This document shows, piece after piece, positions 1 to 11,194 of a DNA stretch of 64,000 bases. Below the pieces are notes generated by a model. The model ran no database searches, was not told the origin of the DNA, and was given only the letters and a program-made list of their open reading frames with translations. Origin of the DNA: Argentina anserina (taxonomy: Eukaryota > Streptophyta > Magnoliopsida > Rosales > Rosaceae); contig NC_065872.1 in assembly GCF_933775445.1 (NCBI RefSeq), positions 19,158,001 through 19,222,000 of the forward strand, read 5' to 3'. Position 1 is the first letter of the stretch. The number at the start of each line of letters is the position of its first letter. The position numbers and the translations under genes were made by a program.

Positions 1-540
1 TGAAACAAGTAAAGGATTAGCTTTCAGAATTGTGGAAATTACGCTCACGAAAATAAGATGAGTAAATCTCACTATGACGAGTCTACCCCTGTGGTGATTC
101 TTGGTTACACTTTATTTTAAAAGATCGAACATTGATATGTATAAGATATAGTGGTTTGTGTATGTGTATAAATGGTAAAATCAATACATATATATGGGTT
201 GCTATATTATATACTGTCATATTTCTATATTCCAAATGAGTTTAATTATAGCACTGATACTTACCTTATTTAAGTATGAATCGCTTGTCTTTTTGTGCAA
301 TAACATGTGATGTTGTATTGTACGTGGTTTTAATTTAAGTTATGTTAAAACGTTTTTTTTGTCTTCGGACCTCTCTTTGGACGTGTTGGCATGTCGGAAC
401 CTAGCCTTGGTCGGGCGACAGTTACGATACAGTTAGAGCTCTAGTCTGTATGTCAGTGTACTACATGAGGGTAACAGATGGGTTACCAGCTTATGAGTAC
501 CCATATTTTTGGGATATTGGGTAACATATGGGTTGCCTAA
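1..540 (+). mobile_element. Ty3/gypsy-type LTR, right part, segment 1 (cut by window edge)
   Basis: This stretch matches, at matching relative positions, the right half of the complete LTR at 49436-52361. Shared blocks are 'ttgtggaaattacgctc', 'gatgagtaaatctcac', the 'cctagccttggtcgggcgac' block, and 'gggtaacagatgggt' stretches. The LTR is interrupted at 540 by a hAT-like element and resumes at 3111. No coding capacity is seen. Being an LTR is inferred from the TG...CA-type ends of the relatives. Whether it is a solo LTR or part of an element lying left of the window cannot be seen. Confidence 0.6.
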
Positions 541-3110
541 TAGGGGTGGACACGGGTCTATTCGGTTCGGTTTTGGACAAAACCCATAACCCAACCCAAA
601 TTTTAAATTCGGTTCGGTTCGGTTCGGTTTTTCTATTTTAGAGACTGTGACCCACAACCCAACCCAACCCGTACGGTTCGGCTCGGTTTTTTTTTCGATT
701 TTACCCGTATGTAAAATACGTAATATTATATATTAATTTTAAAAGTACAAAATTTAACATAAAGATGAAAAACTAATGGTCTAATGATTATTCCATACCT
801 AATTGACTTATGCCTCATCATTTAGCCCGTGGATCCGAAAAGCTCGCCGAGTCCCGCAAGCCCGATGGGCTTTTACTCGAAAACACTAATATGTCATAAG
901 GGAAGACCAATTACCAAAATGCGAACACTAAAATCCGTTTGTATATATGAAATCACCTAATTTTTGTCACCGATTGTGTGCAGTTGCACAAAAAAAACCC
1001 ATTTGGGAAAGCCCCGGTCAATGAGGATTTTAATATGTCAAAACGCCTTTTTTTTTGTTGACCATAGGTACGGACTGTCAATCAATATCCAAAACGAACG
1101 AATTTTTTACGGGTTCCCTAAATATATATACTGATCACATCTGCTGGTGTTGATCGGCCATATTTCGAACTGGAGTTATCGATCGCCGAAGTGTCCACTA
1201 ATGTATCATACATTTATATTAGATTTATAATAAAACTATCGTATTATGAAGCGACTATATGATGGAAACTTCTCGGGATCAATCGATACCATCCGATATC
1301 ATCGGTATATATATTTAGTGACCCTATAAAAATTTCATCCAATTGAGACTTCATTTGACCGTTGTAATTTTCGGTAAATCGAAAACACCACTATTATGCC
1401 CTAAGGGAGGACCTATTACAAAGATGCGAACGCCGAAAGCCGTTTGCATATCTGAAGTCACCTAATTTTTGTTACCTATCGTGCGTGGTCGCACTTAAGA
1501 AATCTATTTGGCAAAACCCTGGTCAATGAGGTTTTATTATGGAAAAACGCCTCTTTTTTGGTTGACCGTAGGTACGAACGGTCAAACCATGTCCAAAACG
1601 GACGAAATTTTTACGGGATCCCTAAATATATATACCAATCACATCTGCTGGTGTCGATAGAGCATATTTCGAATTAGAGTTGACGATCACCTAAGTGTCA
1701 ACTAATTACTAATGTATCATAACTTTTATATTAGATTTAAAATAAAACTATTGCATTAGAAGCGACTGAATGAAGAAAACTTCTAGAAATTGATCGACAC
1801 CAGCCGATGTGATCGTTATATATATTTAGTGACCCTATAAAAATTTCATCCAATTCAGACCTCATTTGACCGTCGGAATTTTCGGTAAATTGAAAACACC
1901 ACTATTATGCCCTAAGGGATGATCTATTACAAAGATGCGAATGCCGAAAGCCGTTTGCATATCTGAAGTCACCTAATTTTTGCTACCTATCGTGCACGGT
2001 CGCACTGAAGAAATCTTTTTGGCAAAACCCCGGTCAATGAGGTTTTATTATGTGAAAACGCCTATTTTTTGGTTGACCGTAGGTACCAACGGTCAAACCA
2101 TGTCCAAAACGGACGACATATTTACGGGGTCCCTAAATATATATACCGATGACATCTGCTAGTGTCGATCGACCATATTTCGAATTATAGTTGACGATCA
2201 CCTAAGTGTCAACTAATGTATCATAACCTTTATATTAGGTTTTAAAATAAAACTATCGCATTATGAAGCGACTATATGAAAAAAAAATTCTAGGGATCGA
2301 TCGACACCAGCTGATGTGATCGGTATATATATTTAGTGACCCTATAAAAATTTGATCCAATTCAGACCTCATTTGACCGTCGGAATTTTTGGTAAATCGA
2401 AAACACCACTATTATGCCCTAAGGGATGACCTATTACAAATATGCGAACGCCGAAAGCCGTTTGCATATCTGAAATCAACTAATTTTTGTTACCTATCGT
2501 GTGCAGTCGCACTGAAGAAATCTATTTGGCAAAACCCCGGTCAATATGTCAAAACGCCTCTTTTTTAGTTAACTGTAGGTACGAACGGTCAAACCATGTC
2601 CAAAATGGATGAAATTTTTACGTGGTCCCTAGATATATATACCGATCACATCTGCTGGTGTCGATTGACCATATTTTGAATTAGAGTTGGCGATTGCCTA
2701 AGTGTCAACTAATGTATCATAACCTTTATATTAGGTTTAAAATAAAACTATCGCATTATGAAGCGACTATATGAAGGAAGAAAGACGGCTAAATAATGCG
2801 CCTCTTATACATTAGGTCAATTAAGTTAGAAATTAGGTGCGGCTGTGAGGCCGACTACACTATTTTTTTTATTTTAAAAATAATAATAATGTAAAATTAT
2901 AAATATGACAAAATGATGTCGTTTTGTAACGTTGACCATTGACTTCGGGTTTTTCGGGTCGGTTCGGTTTCTAAGGGACTGAACCCAAAACCCAACCCAA
3001 ACAGAATCGGTTCACTTCGGTTTTTTTATTTTCGGTTCGGTTTTATTCGGGTTTCGGTTTGGGTTCGGATCCGGTTTTTTTCGGTTTTCGGGTCAATTTG
3101 TCCACCCTTA
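541..3110. mobile_element. hAT-like non-autonomous transposon, copy A
   Basis: The terminal inverted repeats are TAGGGGTGGACA at the left end and TGTCCACCCTTA at the right end. A perfect 8-bp target-site duplication, ttgcctaa, lies at 533-540 and 3111-3118. An 8-bp TSD with short TIRs is the hAT signature. Subterminal zones (560-690 and 2940-3100) are built from CCGAACC/GGTTCGG motifs. The core carries about four tandem units of ~505 bp. No transposase is visible, so it would need a transposase supplied elsewhere. Copy B at 41922-45004 is the same family in inverted orientation. Confidence 0.85.
880..2785. repeat. ~505-bp tandem repeat array, about 4 units (in hAT copy A)
   Basis: The anchor 'acc(t/g)at(c/t)gtg...gtcgcac' recurs near 968, 1476, 1987 and 2490, a period of about 505-510 bp. 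Each unit contains two inverted arms. For example, the arm at 1580-1658 (ggtcaaac...gctggtgtcgat) is the approximate reverse complement of 1793-1876 (atcgacaccagc...tttgaccgtcgg). The array can therefore form large hairpins. No conserved ORF spans the units. Confidence 0.85.
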
Positions 3111-3706
3111 TTGCCTAATGCCCGGCGGTGTACTGCATGAAGGGTAACAGATGAGTACCTGGGTCTCATGAGTACCCGTATTATAAATGTAATTGGGTAA
3201 ACAGATGGGTTGCCTAATTTCTCACGAGCACTTATATTTTCGGATATTATTAGACAACCAGATGGGCCGTCCTGTGACTCATCAGTACATTTATAATTGA
3301 ATGTTTTCAGTATGTACTCTTGTATTACTATGCATGATTATATAGTTGTTTTACTCATACGAGCTGCAAAGTTTACCTGGTTTGTGTTTGCAATCCCGGT
3401 GCACCTATTTGATGGTGTATGGGATAGTTCCGCAGGTGTGGATTAGCAGAATTGACGGACTACTCAGAAGACTTCGAAGTTTCTTTATTTTATTTTGTGG
3501 TGAGGACTGAGGGGATTTTACATTTCCATTTGATATAATGCCTGAATTTTAAATTGGTTTTGTAATAATCCATTCGACTGAGTTGTACTATGAACTCAGT
3601 AACGATACGCTGTGACGATAAGATGATTTCGATTTATTGAGATTATTTTTGAGTTTTCATGGCTTCGATTTTCGAGTTTCATACTTGAAATTTCGGGGTC
3701 GTGACA
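3111..3706 (+). mobile_element. Ty3/gypsy-type LTR, right part, segment 2
   Basis: This continues segment 1 after the hAT insertion; the duplicated 8 bp ttgcctaa flanks the insert. It ends in ggggtcgtgaca at 3706, equivalent to the gggtcgttaca end at 52361. Conserved blocks shared with 51700-52361 include the 'gatgggccgtcc', 'cccggtgcacc' and 'ttccgcaggtg' stretches. The family is AT-rich, non-coding and recurs four times in the window in both orientations. Confidence 0.6.
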
Positions 3707-3944
3707 CTATGAGTACCAGTAACAAGGTGAGGAAATTTGAAAGCCACTGATTGGGTAAATATGCGAGTTTAGTTGAGCTGCTAGCTCTCCCTATATCAGT
3801 CCTGGCAAGGAGAAAGAGACCTGCGGCATCCCAAAAATGGTCGGGTAAATTGAGAGCTTGTAATTCACTCCTCAGAGTTTTTGATAGGAAATTCACTCCA
3901 AAGAGTTACAAACATAAATTATTCATTCTTTTAAAATTAATAAC
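3707..3944. other. Short unannotated spacer between two retroelements
   Basis: This 238-bp AT-rich spacer separates the gypsy LTR end from the copia element. It ends in ataac (3940-3944), which is the left copy of the copia target-site duplication. The minus strand reads a short stretch resembling a copia integrase core (LRSELQALNLPDHFWDAA, frame open to 3896), so it may be a fragment of a second, older copia element. No complete gene is seen. Confidence 0.4.
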
Positions 3945-4129
3945 TGATACAAGATGAAATAATTGTATCTTTATTGAATAATATGGGGGCCTATATGTAG
4001 GAATTACAAAACCACAATCTCGTAGGATTCAGAGTTCTAATTTATTACAGAGATCCGAATTTATCTCTAACAGCAAACCTAATAAGGCTAAGACACACAC
4101 AAGGGTAGAATAGTAATTTTCCTGAAACA
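3945..4129 (-). repeat. 3' LTR of the copia element
   Basis: This 185-bp repeat aligns with 9866-10022. Shared blocks are 'attacaaaaccacaat', 'tatctctaaca' and 'agacacaca...agggtagaat'. It is longer than the 5' LTR mainly because of about 35 extra bases near 4020-4055. On the minus strand it starts TGTTTCAGG directly after a purine run (ggagag), as expected at a polypurine-tract/LTR junction. Confidence 0.7.
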
Positions 4130-4452
4130 CTCTCCTTTGTGTCGCATGCCTAGGTTGCATGGCACACAACGTTGCCTCAGTAAAAACCCTGTCAAACAAA
4201 ACAAAAACATCTTGGGTAAAACAAAAGCTTGATCGAAGGAAAAGAGAGCACAACGCACCAACTACTTAACGATCTTAACATGTGATGTAAACTCCCCCTG
4301 AAGTCTACCAAACTCTAAAGTTCTGATAAGCGACGCATGCCAATGTTTTTCACATGTTTCACAAAAGTAGATTTAGGAAAAGACTTAGTGAACAAATCCG
4401 CAACATTGGATTCTGAATTCACTTGATTGATCTGAACATTCAAGAACTTCTG

Positions 4453-7140
4453 CTATTGAACATTGTAGAAGAACTTGGGCGACATATGTTTGGTGTTGTC
4501 TCCTTTGATGAAACCTAACTTAGTCTGCTTTATGTAAGCAGCATTATTTTCATAAATGCACGTAGGTTGATCAGTTGTAGAGACTAATCCACAAGAATCA
4601 CAAATATGACGAATGAGTGACCGTAGCCAAATACATTCTTTAACTGCTTCATGGAGAGAAATGATCTCCGCGTGATTCGAAGAAGTAGCAACAAAAGATT
4701 GCTTAGTGGATCTCCAAGATATCGTCGTATTCCCAATAGTAAACACATAACCGGTTTGAAAACGAGCTTTATAACGCACGATCTCATTCATCTCATTACG
4801 CTTACGAACAAAGACTCATTTATGTTCAACAAGTTTAACATCTCTTGGAGTCAATTCAATATTTCCGAAGACTTCTCTCTTCGTTACTGAGTCAAGTTCT
4901 GCTTAGATTTCTTCCTTCCACTTCGGCCAATCTGCTATGCGTTTGCATTGAGCTACAGACGAGGTTCAATATCGTCTTCAAATATGATCTCATGTGCGAC
5001 AGAGTAAGCGAAAATGTCATCAATGCGTGTGGTGGCTCGGTTTCGGACCGATTGCTCACTTGTGTAGTTCACTGAGATTTCATTGTTCTCTGGCATCAAA
5101 CAAGGTTCCATAGCGTCCCACAGTAACACTTGAATTGATTCATGGATATAGCTTTAATCAGAGACAACTTCATACGATGGAAATTCATCGTTGATGACGC
5201 ATTGTGCCTTGGTCATTCGCTTCTTTCTAGGCTTTGAATCCTTAGAGTTTATCGGTCTCCCCATTTTCTTTGAGGAACTGAGGTCGAAGCAGCTTCATGC
5301 TAGTCCATCTTAGCGACGCCGTCCATAGGGACGCCGGCAACATCACGACGTATAGTGGTGCCGCCGCCGGCCTCCGTTCCACTGTCAGGGGCGGTGCCAA
5401 CGTTGCAAGGTCCAAGAGATTTTCTTCCACGCGCGTATTTCGGGACATCCAACTGTGCCGGTACATTTGCAGTGGGTATGTTTGATCTCATCACTTTAGC
5501 AATATCTACAAAGCCGTCGAGCATTGAATCCGCTACTTTCTGGAGGTCGATAATGTGTTGCACTTCTAACTCACTTTGAGCAGTGCGGAGATCATAATGA
5601 GACATAGTGAGGACACACCACGTTAATTCCTGACGTTCATTTGGAATGATAACATTCCCATCTCCACCTAACGACGGGAAGCATGTCTCATCAAAGTGAC
5701 AATCTGCAAATCTTGCAGTAAAGAGATCTCCGGTGGTTGGTTCTAAGTAGCGGACAATTATTGGGGAATTATAGTCAACATAGATACCTAATAGTCTCTA
5801 AGGACCCATTTTAGTATGCAATGGAGGCATAATAGGCATATAGACGGCGTAACCAAATATGCGCAAGTGTGAAATATTGGGTTCGTAACCAGTTATCATA
5901 TGGTATGCACTAAACACTTGGTTAGCCGCGGGTCTGAAATGAATAAGTGTCGTTGCATGCAACAATGCATATCCCCACGCAGAGACCAATATGTTAGTAC
6001 ACATAACCATAGCCCGAGCAACAAGCTGAATACGCTTGATGGTAGCCTCTGCTATACTGTGGTGAATGAACATGAGGAACGGGATGTTCAACTTCGATCC
6101 CAATAGACATGCAGTAATCATCAAAAGTTTTGGAGGTGAATTCTCGAGCATTATCCAAATGAATAGACTTGATAGGTAGTCAGGGTGGTGAGCTCTAAGT
6201 TTGATGATCTCAGATAATAACCTAGCAAACGCAACATTCTTTGTGGACAGCAAAGCGAAGTGTGACCAACGCGTCGATGCATCAACCAATACCATAAAAT
6301 ATCTAAAATGTCCATATTTTGGTTGAATAGGTCCACAAATGTCACCTTGAATACGCTATAAGAATGAAGTATTCTCGTTTGAAGCCATAGCAAAGGAATG
6401 ACTTCCTTGAAATTTAGTAAGAGAACAAGCTTTGCAAAACGAGCGATGGGCATCAGAGATTTCCATGGAGGCATTAGAAATCACGGGAGGCATCCCAAGC
6501 TCATGTGAAGGAGGGGATGCTGCCACCGACGACCTGAATGCCGTGGAGCTGCCGAAAGGCACAGGCACGGCCTCACCATGTGGAGCATGAGTGAGGTGGT
6601 TCTCTAATCGCTTCCGGGACTTGAAAAATGGATGACCATGTGAATTCTTAAGAATTCTTCTCATCATATAATGTCCAGGGTGCCCGAGATAGGCATGCCA
6701 AAGCATATAAGAGTCGGATTCACAAAAGTTTCAACTGCATATGATTCAAAGATTTTAATGGAAGTGAGATACAAACCATTCCCGAGACTCTTCATCTGCT
6801 CTAAGATGTGGCGCTGGCCTACTTTCTTAGAAGTATCACAAAGATATTCCTCTTCATTCTCAACATAAGTATTGAGGTGAAATCCATTGGCACGTATGTC
6901 CTTAAAACTTAGCAAGGTGCGGGCAGACTTCAGCGCATAAAGAGCGTCAACAATGTTAAGAGTCGTACCATTAGGCAACATAAAAGAAGCAGTGCCTCTT
7001 CCTTGAATGATGGATTTTGAGCCAATCATTGTAGTCATCGAAGAAGTCAAAAACACTAGATCCGTGAACAATTGCATGTGCTGTAGGACAGTGTGGGTGG
7101 TTCGGCAATCAGCTAGACACTCAATTTTGCCGCGGGATAT
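4453..7140 (-). pseudogene. copia pol remnant (protease-like, GAG_pre-integrase, integrase, RNase H)
   Basis: The decayed polyprotein is read on the minus strand. At 7140-6664 is a protease-region segment (CLADCRTTHTVL, IVDALYALKSARTLLS). At 6706-6620 is the GAG_pre-integrase signature LWHAYLGHPGHYMMRRIL. At 6300-5820 is the integrase core (DASTRWSHFALLSTKN). At 5800-5300 is the integrase C-terminal tail (IYVDYNSPIIVRYLEPTTGD, LFTARFADCHFDETCFPSLG, TAQSELEVQHI). At 4791-4453 is RNase H (ISWRSTKQSFVATSSNHAEI). A join near 4758/4759 fuses the start of the RT module (RKRNEMNEIVRYKARF) in frame to RNase H, so the catalytic RT core is absent. Several frameshifts and stops separate the pieces. Confidence 0.85.
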
Positions 7141-8075
7141 CTACAAAATGAAAATTAAGAGAGTCAGTGACACATGAACAATTATACAATACGCCGTGGG
7201 ATATTATAAGAAAGGGGATTGGAACAAATTACAATCCCATCGAATATATCACATGGTAATAGTACTACATTCTTCAAATAAAAGAGTTGGTAAACATGAT
7301 ATTAAAGCAGTGAATTATCAAACAGTAAACTAGGGTGGTAGAAAACTATCCAAAATCGGTGTAAAAACACACTTTAAAGAATGCCGGTGAGTCTAGATAA
7401 CGGACTTGGAGAAAATCAGAAAAATAATCGGAAAACCATGTCAAAAGAACTCAAAACCGGGTGACATTTGAACTAGAAAAACGTGGCAGCAAAAACTCCT
7501 GGAAAAGTGCCGGACAAATGATGAGAAACGACGAAAAATTGCAGGAAAACGCGCCGGAAACCGACTGCACCGATTGCCGGAAAACCAGTCGTCGGCAGCC
7601 AGAGTTGGCCAGTATGGAGGCCGGAGCTATAGGTCTGACAGGGGACACCGACACGTTTTGGGTGGTGGCACCGGAAACGGAAAAAATTAGATGGAAACGC
7701 CGGAATAGTAACCGAATACGGCCAAGAGGCTAAAACGACGTCAATTTTTGACGTTCCGAGGTTCGTTTTCTAAATTTTAAGTTTCAAATTCACAATGTAG
7801 TGCTATTGCTATTGGGGTTTCATGTAACCCTAAAAACATCCAATTTAAAAACTATGTGAGTTAACCATCATGCTAAGTGTAAGGTAAATAAAATTCTCAA
7901 AGAGATCGACTTCTAAACAAGAAACTGAGAAATTTTATTGAATTCCAATCTTTAATACATCACACACGAACTTCTAATTCTAAAATAAAAAGAGTATTAC
8001 AATTCAATGAAAATAACAATGGCGGTCGGCCATAACAATACTTGAAATCATAAAGCTAGAATAAGCTTAAAACGA
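7141..8075. other. Non-coding spacer between gag and pol of the copia element
   Basis: About 0.9 kb lies between the gag zinc-knuckle frame and the protease-like frame. In most copia elements these are continuous. On the minus strand the spacer ends in cattttgtag|atatc at 7150/7140. The same decamer and pentamer occur just before gag at 9150/9140. The spacer could be an intron used to separate Gag from Gag-Pol, or an old insertion. I see no gene in it; the plus-strand open frame at 7461-7733 has no recognisable family. Confidence 0.4.
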
Positions 8076-9140
8076 CTAATCAAAGTCGGGAGTATCTATT
8101 ATAGGGACATGAGGCTTAGCCTTTGAGGCAAGGGGCTCGGGGTTCATGGAGATGTGGTGAGTCTCGATCTCAGGGTCCTCATCCACATGGTTCGATTCGA
8201 GTTGTAGAAACTTCTTGTAGGTAGAGTATGACTTGATCATCTCCTTGCTAGCGTGGCAATCACAATTAAAGTGCTTGATGGAGCCACATTTGAAGCATGT
8301 AGACTTGCCATTACCAGAATTGAAGGCATGAGGAGGCACACGGCCTCCTTGACGTTTCAGACGGGGATGGCCTCCCACTGGGGGTGCGGCGCCGCCACCA
8401 TCACGGGTCCAAGTGTTGGACTTGGGTCAAGAACGGCCTGGTTGCCTCCCACCACGAGAATTGTTGCTTTATTGCTGGTGTGGAGCATTCCTTAATTGAT
8501 TCTTTTGCTTTGGAGTTTTTCCCATAGTTAGACTGTGGCGTAGCAATCAATTTAGTGCCAACATGTCTATTGTTATTGTTGAGGATGATATCAGAATGCC
8601 TCTCCTTCTTTTCCAAGAACACCATTAAGTCGGCGAAAGTCTGGATCTTCCCTTCCTCTACATGAGTGCGGTATGTATATGCTTGATCCTCATGGTTGAT
8701 TGGAAACATATCCAAAGTCTGAGAAGATCTAGATCGGTCTTGATGACACCAACGGTGCCAAGGTCGGATTGCACGCATAACATATCTTGATTGAAGTCAT
8801 CCACTCTCTTATAGTCCAATAGACGGATGTTATCCCATCTAACGGTCAATTCAAGGAGAAGCTTATCATGAACATTGTTATACCGCAAGCGAAGTTTGTT
8901 TCATAATTCTTTAGGATCTTTTACATTCAAGTATTGCCTCTTGAGAGTTGCATGGATGTGACGTCTCATGAAGATGAGAGCTTGACTCTTGGTCATAGGT
9001 GGGAAATTAGCAGGAGGGTCAACAAACATGCCTTGGATCCCTCGGCTCTCAAAAGCGAGCTCCATGTCGGAAACCCGGTGGTGGTACTGCATGCCTTCTA
9101 GATCAAGAAGGCCAAATTCTCGTTGCGATGGCGACGATAT
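8076..9140 (-). pseudogene. copia gag remnant with zinc knuckle
   Basis: Minus-strand frames at 9092-8658 read a gag-like capsid segment (MELAFESRGIQGMFVDPPAN, ALIFMRRHIHATLKRQYL, DKLLLELTVRWDNIRLLDYK). The frame then shifts, and 8380-8076 carries a CCHC-type knuckle, CFKCGSIKHFNCDCH. At least two frameshifts break the reading frame. The coding start lies just below an acceptor-like cattttgtag at 9150-9141. It is the gag of the element at 3945-10022. Confidence 0.7.
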
Positions 9141-9865
9141 CTACAAAATGAATACGGAATCAATTAGATTCAAGTATAACAAGAATTAGAAGGGGTGACG
9201 TATGATCACAAGAAAAATCGATGCAAATAACGATACTCACGATTGCACCCAAAACAGCGGTGCACTCAGACGACCATACGAAATCGATTAACTTCCCTTT
9301 CAAAACAATTGTGACTCCCCCAGGACCATCACACGAAAAACATCGACCATAGAGAAGAGTGGCAAGTTCCCTCGTTTGGCCCATCCACTGTATAAGAACG
9401 ACAAGAGATTGAAGTAAGGCAAATATTGTCCGATATAATAAATCTATACATTCAAAAGCGGTAATGTTAATTAAAAATTACCTTGGAAGGTGTGGAGAAG
9501 ACGGGAGTAGCTTCTCTTGAGTGAAGACGTTGCTTGTTAAGTTCACGTTGCTTGCGTGAATATGTCAGAGGAGCAATCTTGAATGCTTTGATGTGGGGTT
9601 TTGTGGGGAAAAAAGTTGATTTTGCAGGGCGAATGCATAGGAGGCCCTGCGGAGCTGCTGGGCTGCGTGCAGGGGCTGTGGGGGGTCTACAAGGGGCTGT
9701 GTGCAGGGGCTGCAAAGGGATGCGTGCAGATGTGATGCTGTGCAAGGCTGTCGCCGACGAGGAGCGTCGACGGAAAAAGATATCGGAGGCTGGAGACAAG
9801 GGTGGCCGGCGAAAAAAAAGGATCTTTTAGGGCTTTAAAAGTTCAGGATTTTAGGACAAAGTGTG
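9141..9865. other. 5' untranslated region of the copia element
   Basis: This lies between the 5' LTR and gag on the minus strand. It contains a GC-richer patch at 9620-9800 with ggggctg-type repeats. No recognisable protein is encoded. The acceptor-like cattttgtag at 9150-9141 suggests a possible leader intron, which is inference only. Confidence 0.4.
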
Positions 9866-10022
9866 TGATAACGTAATGCATAATGAAATAACTGTATCTT
9901 TTTTAAATGATATGAGAGCCTATATATAGGCATTACAAAACCACAATGCGAATCTATCTCTAACATGAAACCTAATAAGACGAAGACACACAGAAGGGTA
10001 GAATAATAATTCTCCCGGAATA
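9866..10022 (-). repeat. 5' LTR of the copia element
   Basis: This 157-bp repeat pairs with 3945-4129. The minus strand contains a TATA-like sequence (ctatatataggc near 9920-9933) that could be the element promoter. The first dinucleotide has decayed from TG to TA. The flank ataac at 10023-10027 matches 3940-3944. No convincing tRNA primer site follows at lower coordinates. Confidence 0.7.
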
Positions 10023-10260
10023 ATAACATGTTTATTGGGAGTCAGTATTTTATTATTGAAAGTTACTGAGGGTCAATAATTTATTGTTAAACGTTACTAG
10101 AGTCAATAATTCATTATTAAAGTTACTGGAAACCAATAATACATTATATATGGAATTAATAACATGTTTACTAGGTCAGTAATTTATTATTGGCGTTATT
10201 AGGGGTCAATAATTTATTATTTAACGTTACAGGGGGTCAGTAATTTACACCAACGACCGA
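10023..10260. repeat. Degenerate short tandem repeat, unit ~30 bp
   Basis: About eight imperfect copies of a unit resembling 'gttactgggggtcaataatttattatta' run from just outside the copia element to about 10260. They are followed by ccgatgacaggag/cggtgaccg-rich sequence to about 10345. It is non-coding. It may be minisatellite sequence belonging to an unrecognised element. Confidence 0.6.
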
Positions 10261-10567
10261 TGACAGGAGTCGGGCGATCGGTGACCGTAGGTGTAATTTA
10301 CTGACCCGAGTCCGCGAACGGTGACCAATGACCAGAATCCGGTGAGGTTCTGGAAAAGTGTTCACTCTCACCGAAATTGTATGTTTAGATAGATAAAGGT
10401 AATATAGTTTAAAAAATATACAAATTCATAGTTTTTTGTACTATTTGGTCAAATAGTGGTATATACTCTTAGAGTGAATGAGTCACATTTTGAATTTTGT
10501 TATTCAAATGGACAATGAAGGGGCTAAATTAGTATCAAATGGTCATTTTTCCTTGATATTATTTATA

Positions 10568-10776
10568 AGGAATTGTTATTAACACACCCTATTTTGTTAT
10601 TAACACACCCCACGTGCATTTTTATTTGCAAATTACCAAAATTACCCTCTTAATATATGTTCACACACCACCAAGTATCTAATTATAAGTGTATTTTTGG
10701 TATTTCGAAAATAAAAAAAACTAAATTAGTGTGTTATTAACAAAATGCGGTGTGTTATTAACAATTAACAATTCCC
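10568..10776. mobile_element. 209-bp MITE, hAT-type TSD
   Basis: Left end aggaattgttattaacacac and right end gtgtgttattaacaattaac followed by aattccc form an inverted repeat. Inside, a second inverted pair is attttgttattaacacacc and gtgtgttattaacaaaat. The flanks tatttata at 10560-10567 and 10777-10784 are a perfect 8-bp direct repeat. A cacgtg motif lies centrally. Length, TIR and TSD fit a hAT-class MITE, but short AT-rich TSDs carry some risk of chance. Confidence 0.7.
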
Positions 10777-10910
10777 TATTTATATTGACTAGCCTCGTAT
10801 TTGGGTGTGTGATGCACGTGTTTTGATTGCGCGAGTTTGTAGAATTTTATTTGAATTGTATTCTGGAAAGACAATCATTTTATGTAATTTTATTTCCAAC
10901 GAAGGGTAGT

Positions 10911-11194
10911 TTTGGTAAAACACATTGGTGAAACATTTGTATTTTTACATAATCGTTCATCCTATGTGTGAGGATAAAATTATAGAGGGGTTGATTTGAC
11001 AGTTGATAATTTGGTGAAGCTTTGGGTGCTGGCCTTATGGGATCCCTTCTAATTTGGTAAAACACATTGGTGAAACATTTGTATTTTTACATAATCGTTC
11101 ATCCTATGTGTGAGGATAAAATTATAGAGGGGTTGATTTGACAGTTGATAATTTGGTGAAGCTTTGGGTGCTGGCCTTATGGGATCCCTTCTAA
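10911..11194. repeat. Tandem duplication, 2 copies of 142 bp
   Basis: The block tttggtaaaacacattggtg ... ggatcccttctaa occurs twice in direct succession (about 10911-11052 and 11053-11194) with almost no differences, so the duplication is recent. It is non-coding. It lies 0.6-0.9 kb upstream of the mTERF gene. Confidence 0.9.

Larger units (their letters stand above)
3945..10022 (-). mobile_element. Ty1/copia LTR retrotransposon, minus strand, RT-deleted
   Basis: Flanking LTRs lie at 3945-4129 and 9866-10022 and are bordered by the 5-bp duplication ataac (3940-3944 and 10023-10027). Domain order on the minus strand is gag with zinc knuckle, protease-like, GAG_pre-integrase, integrase core, integrase C-terminal tail, then RNase H. 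INT before RT/RH is the copia order. Reverse transcriptase is gone. A spacer without clear coding lies at 7141-8075. A purine tract (aggagag) sits next to the 3' LTR. Frameshifts and stops throughout mean it cannot be autonomous. Confidence 0.85.

Noticed and set aside
2864..3100. CCGAACC/GGTTCGG runs as a telomere-like repeat
   Set aside because: The motif is not TTTAGGG and lies inside the hAT TIR/TSD boundaries as subterminal repeat.
7461..7733. 90-codon plus-strand frame opposite the copia element
   Set aside because: Lies in the gag-pol spacer, low-complexity and charged, no family match; likely chance.
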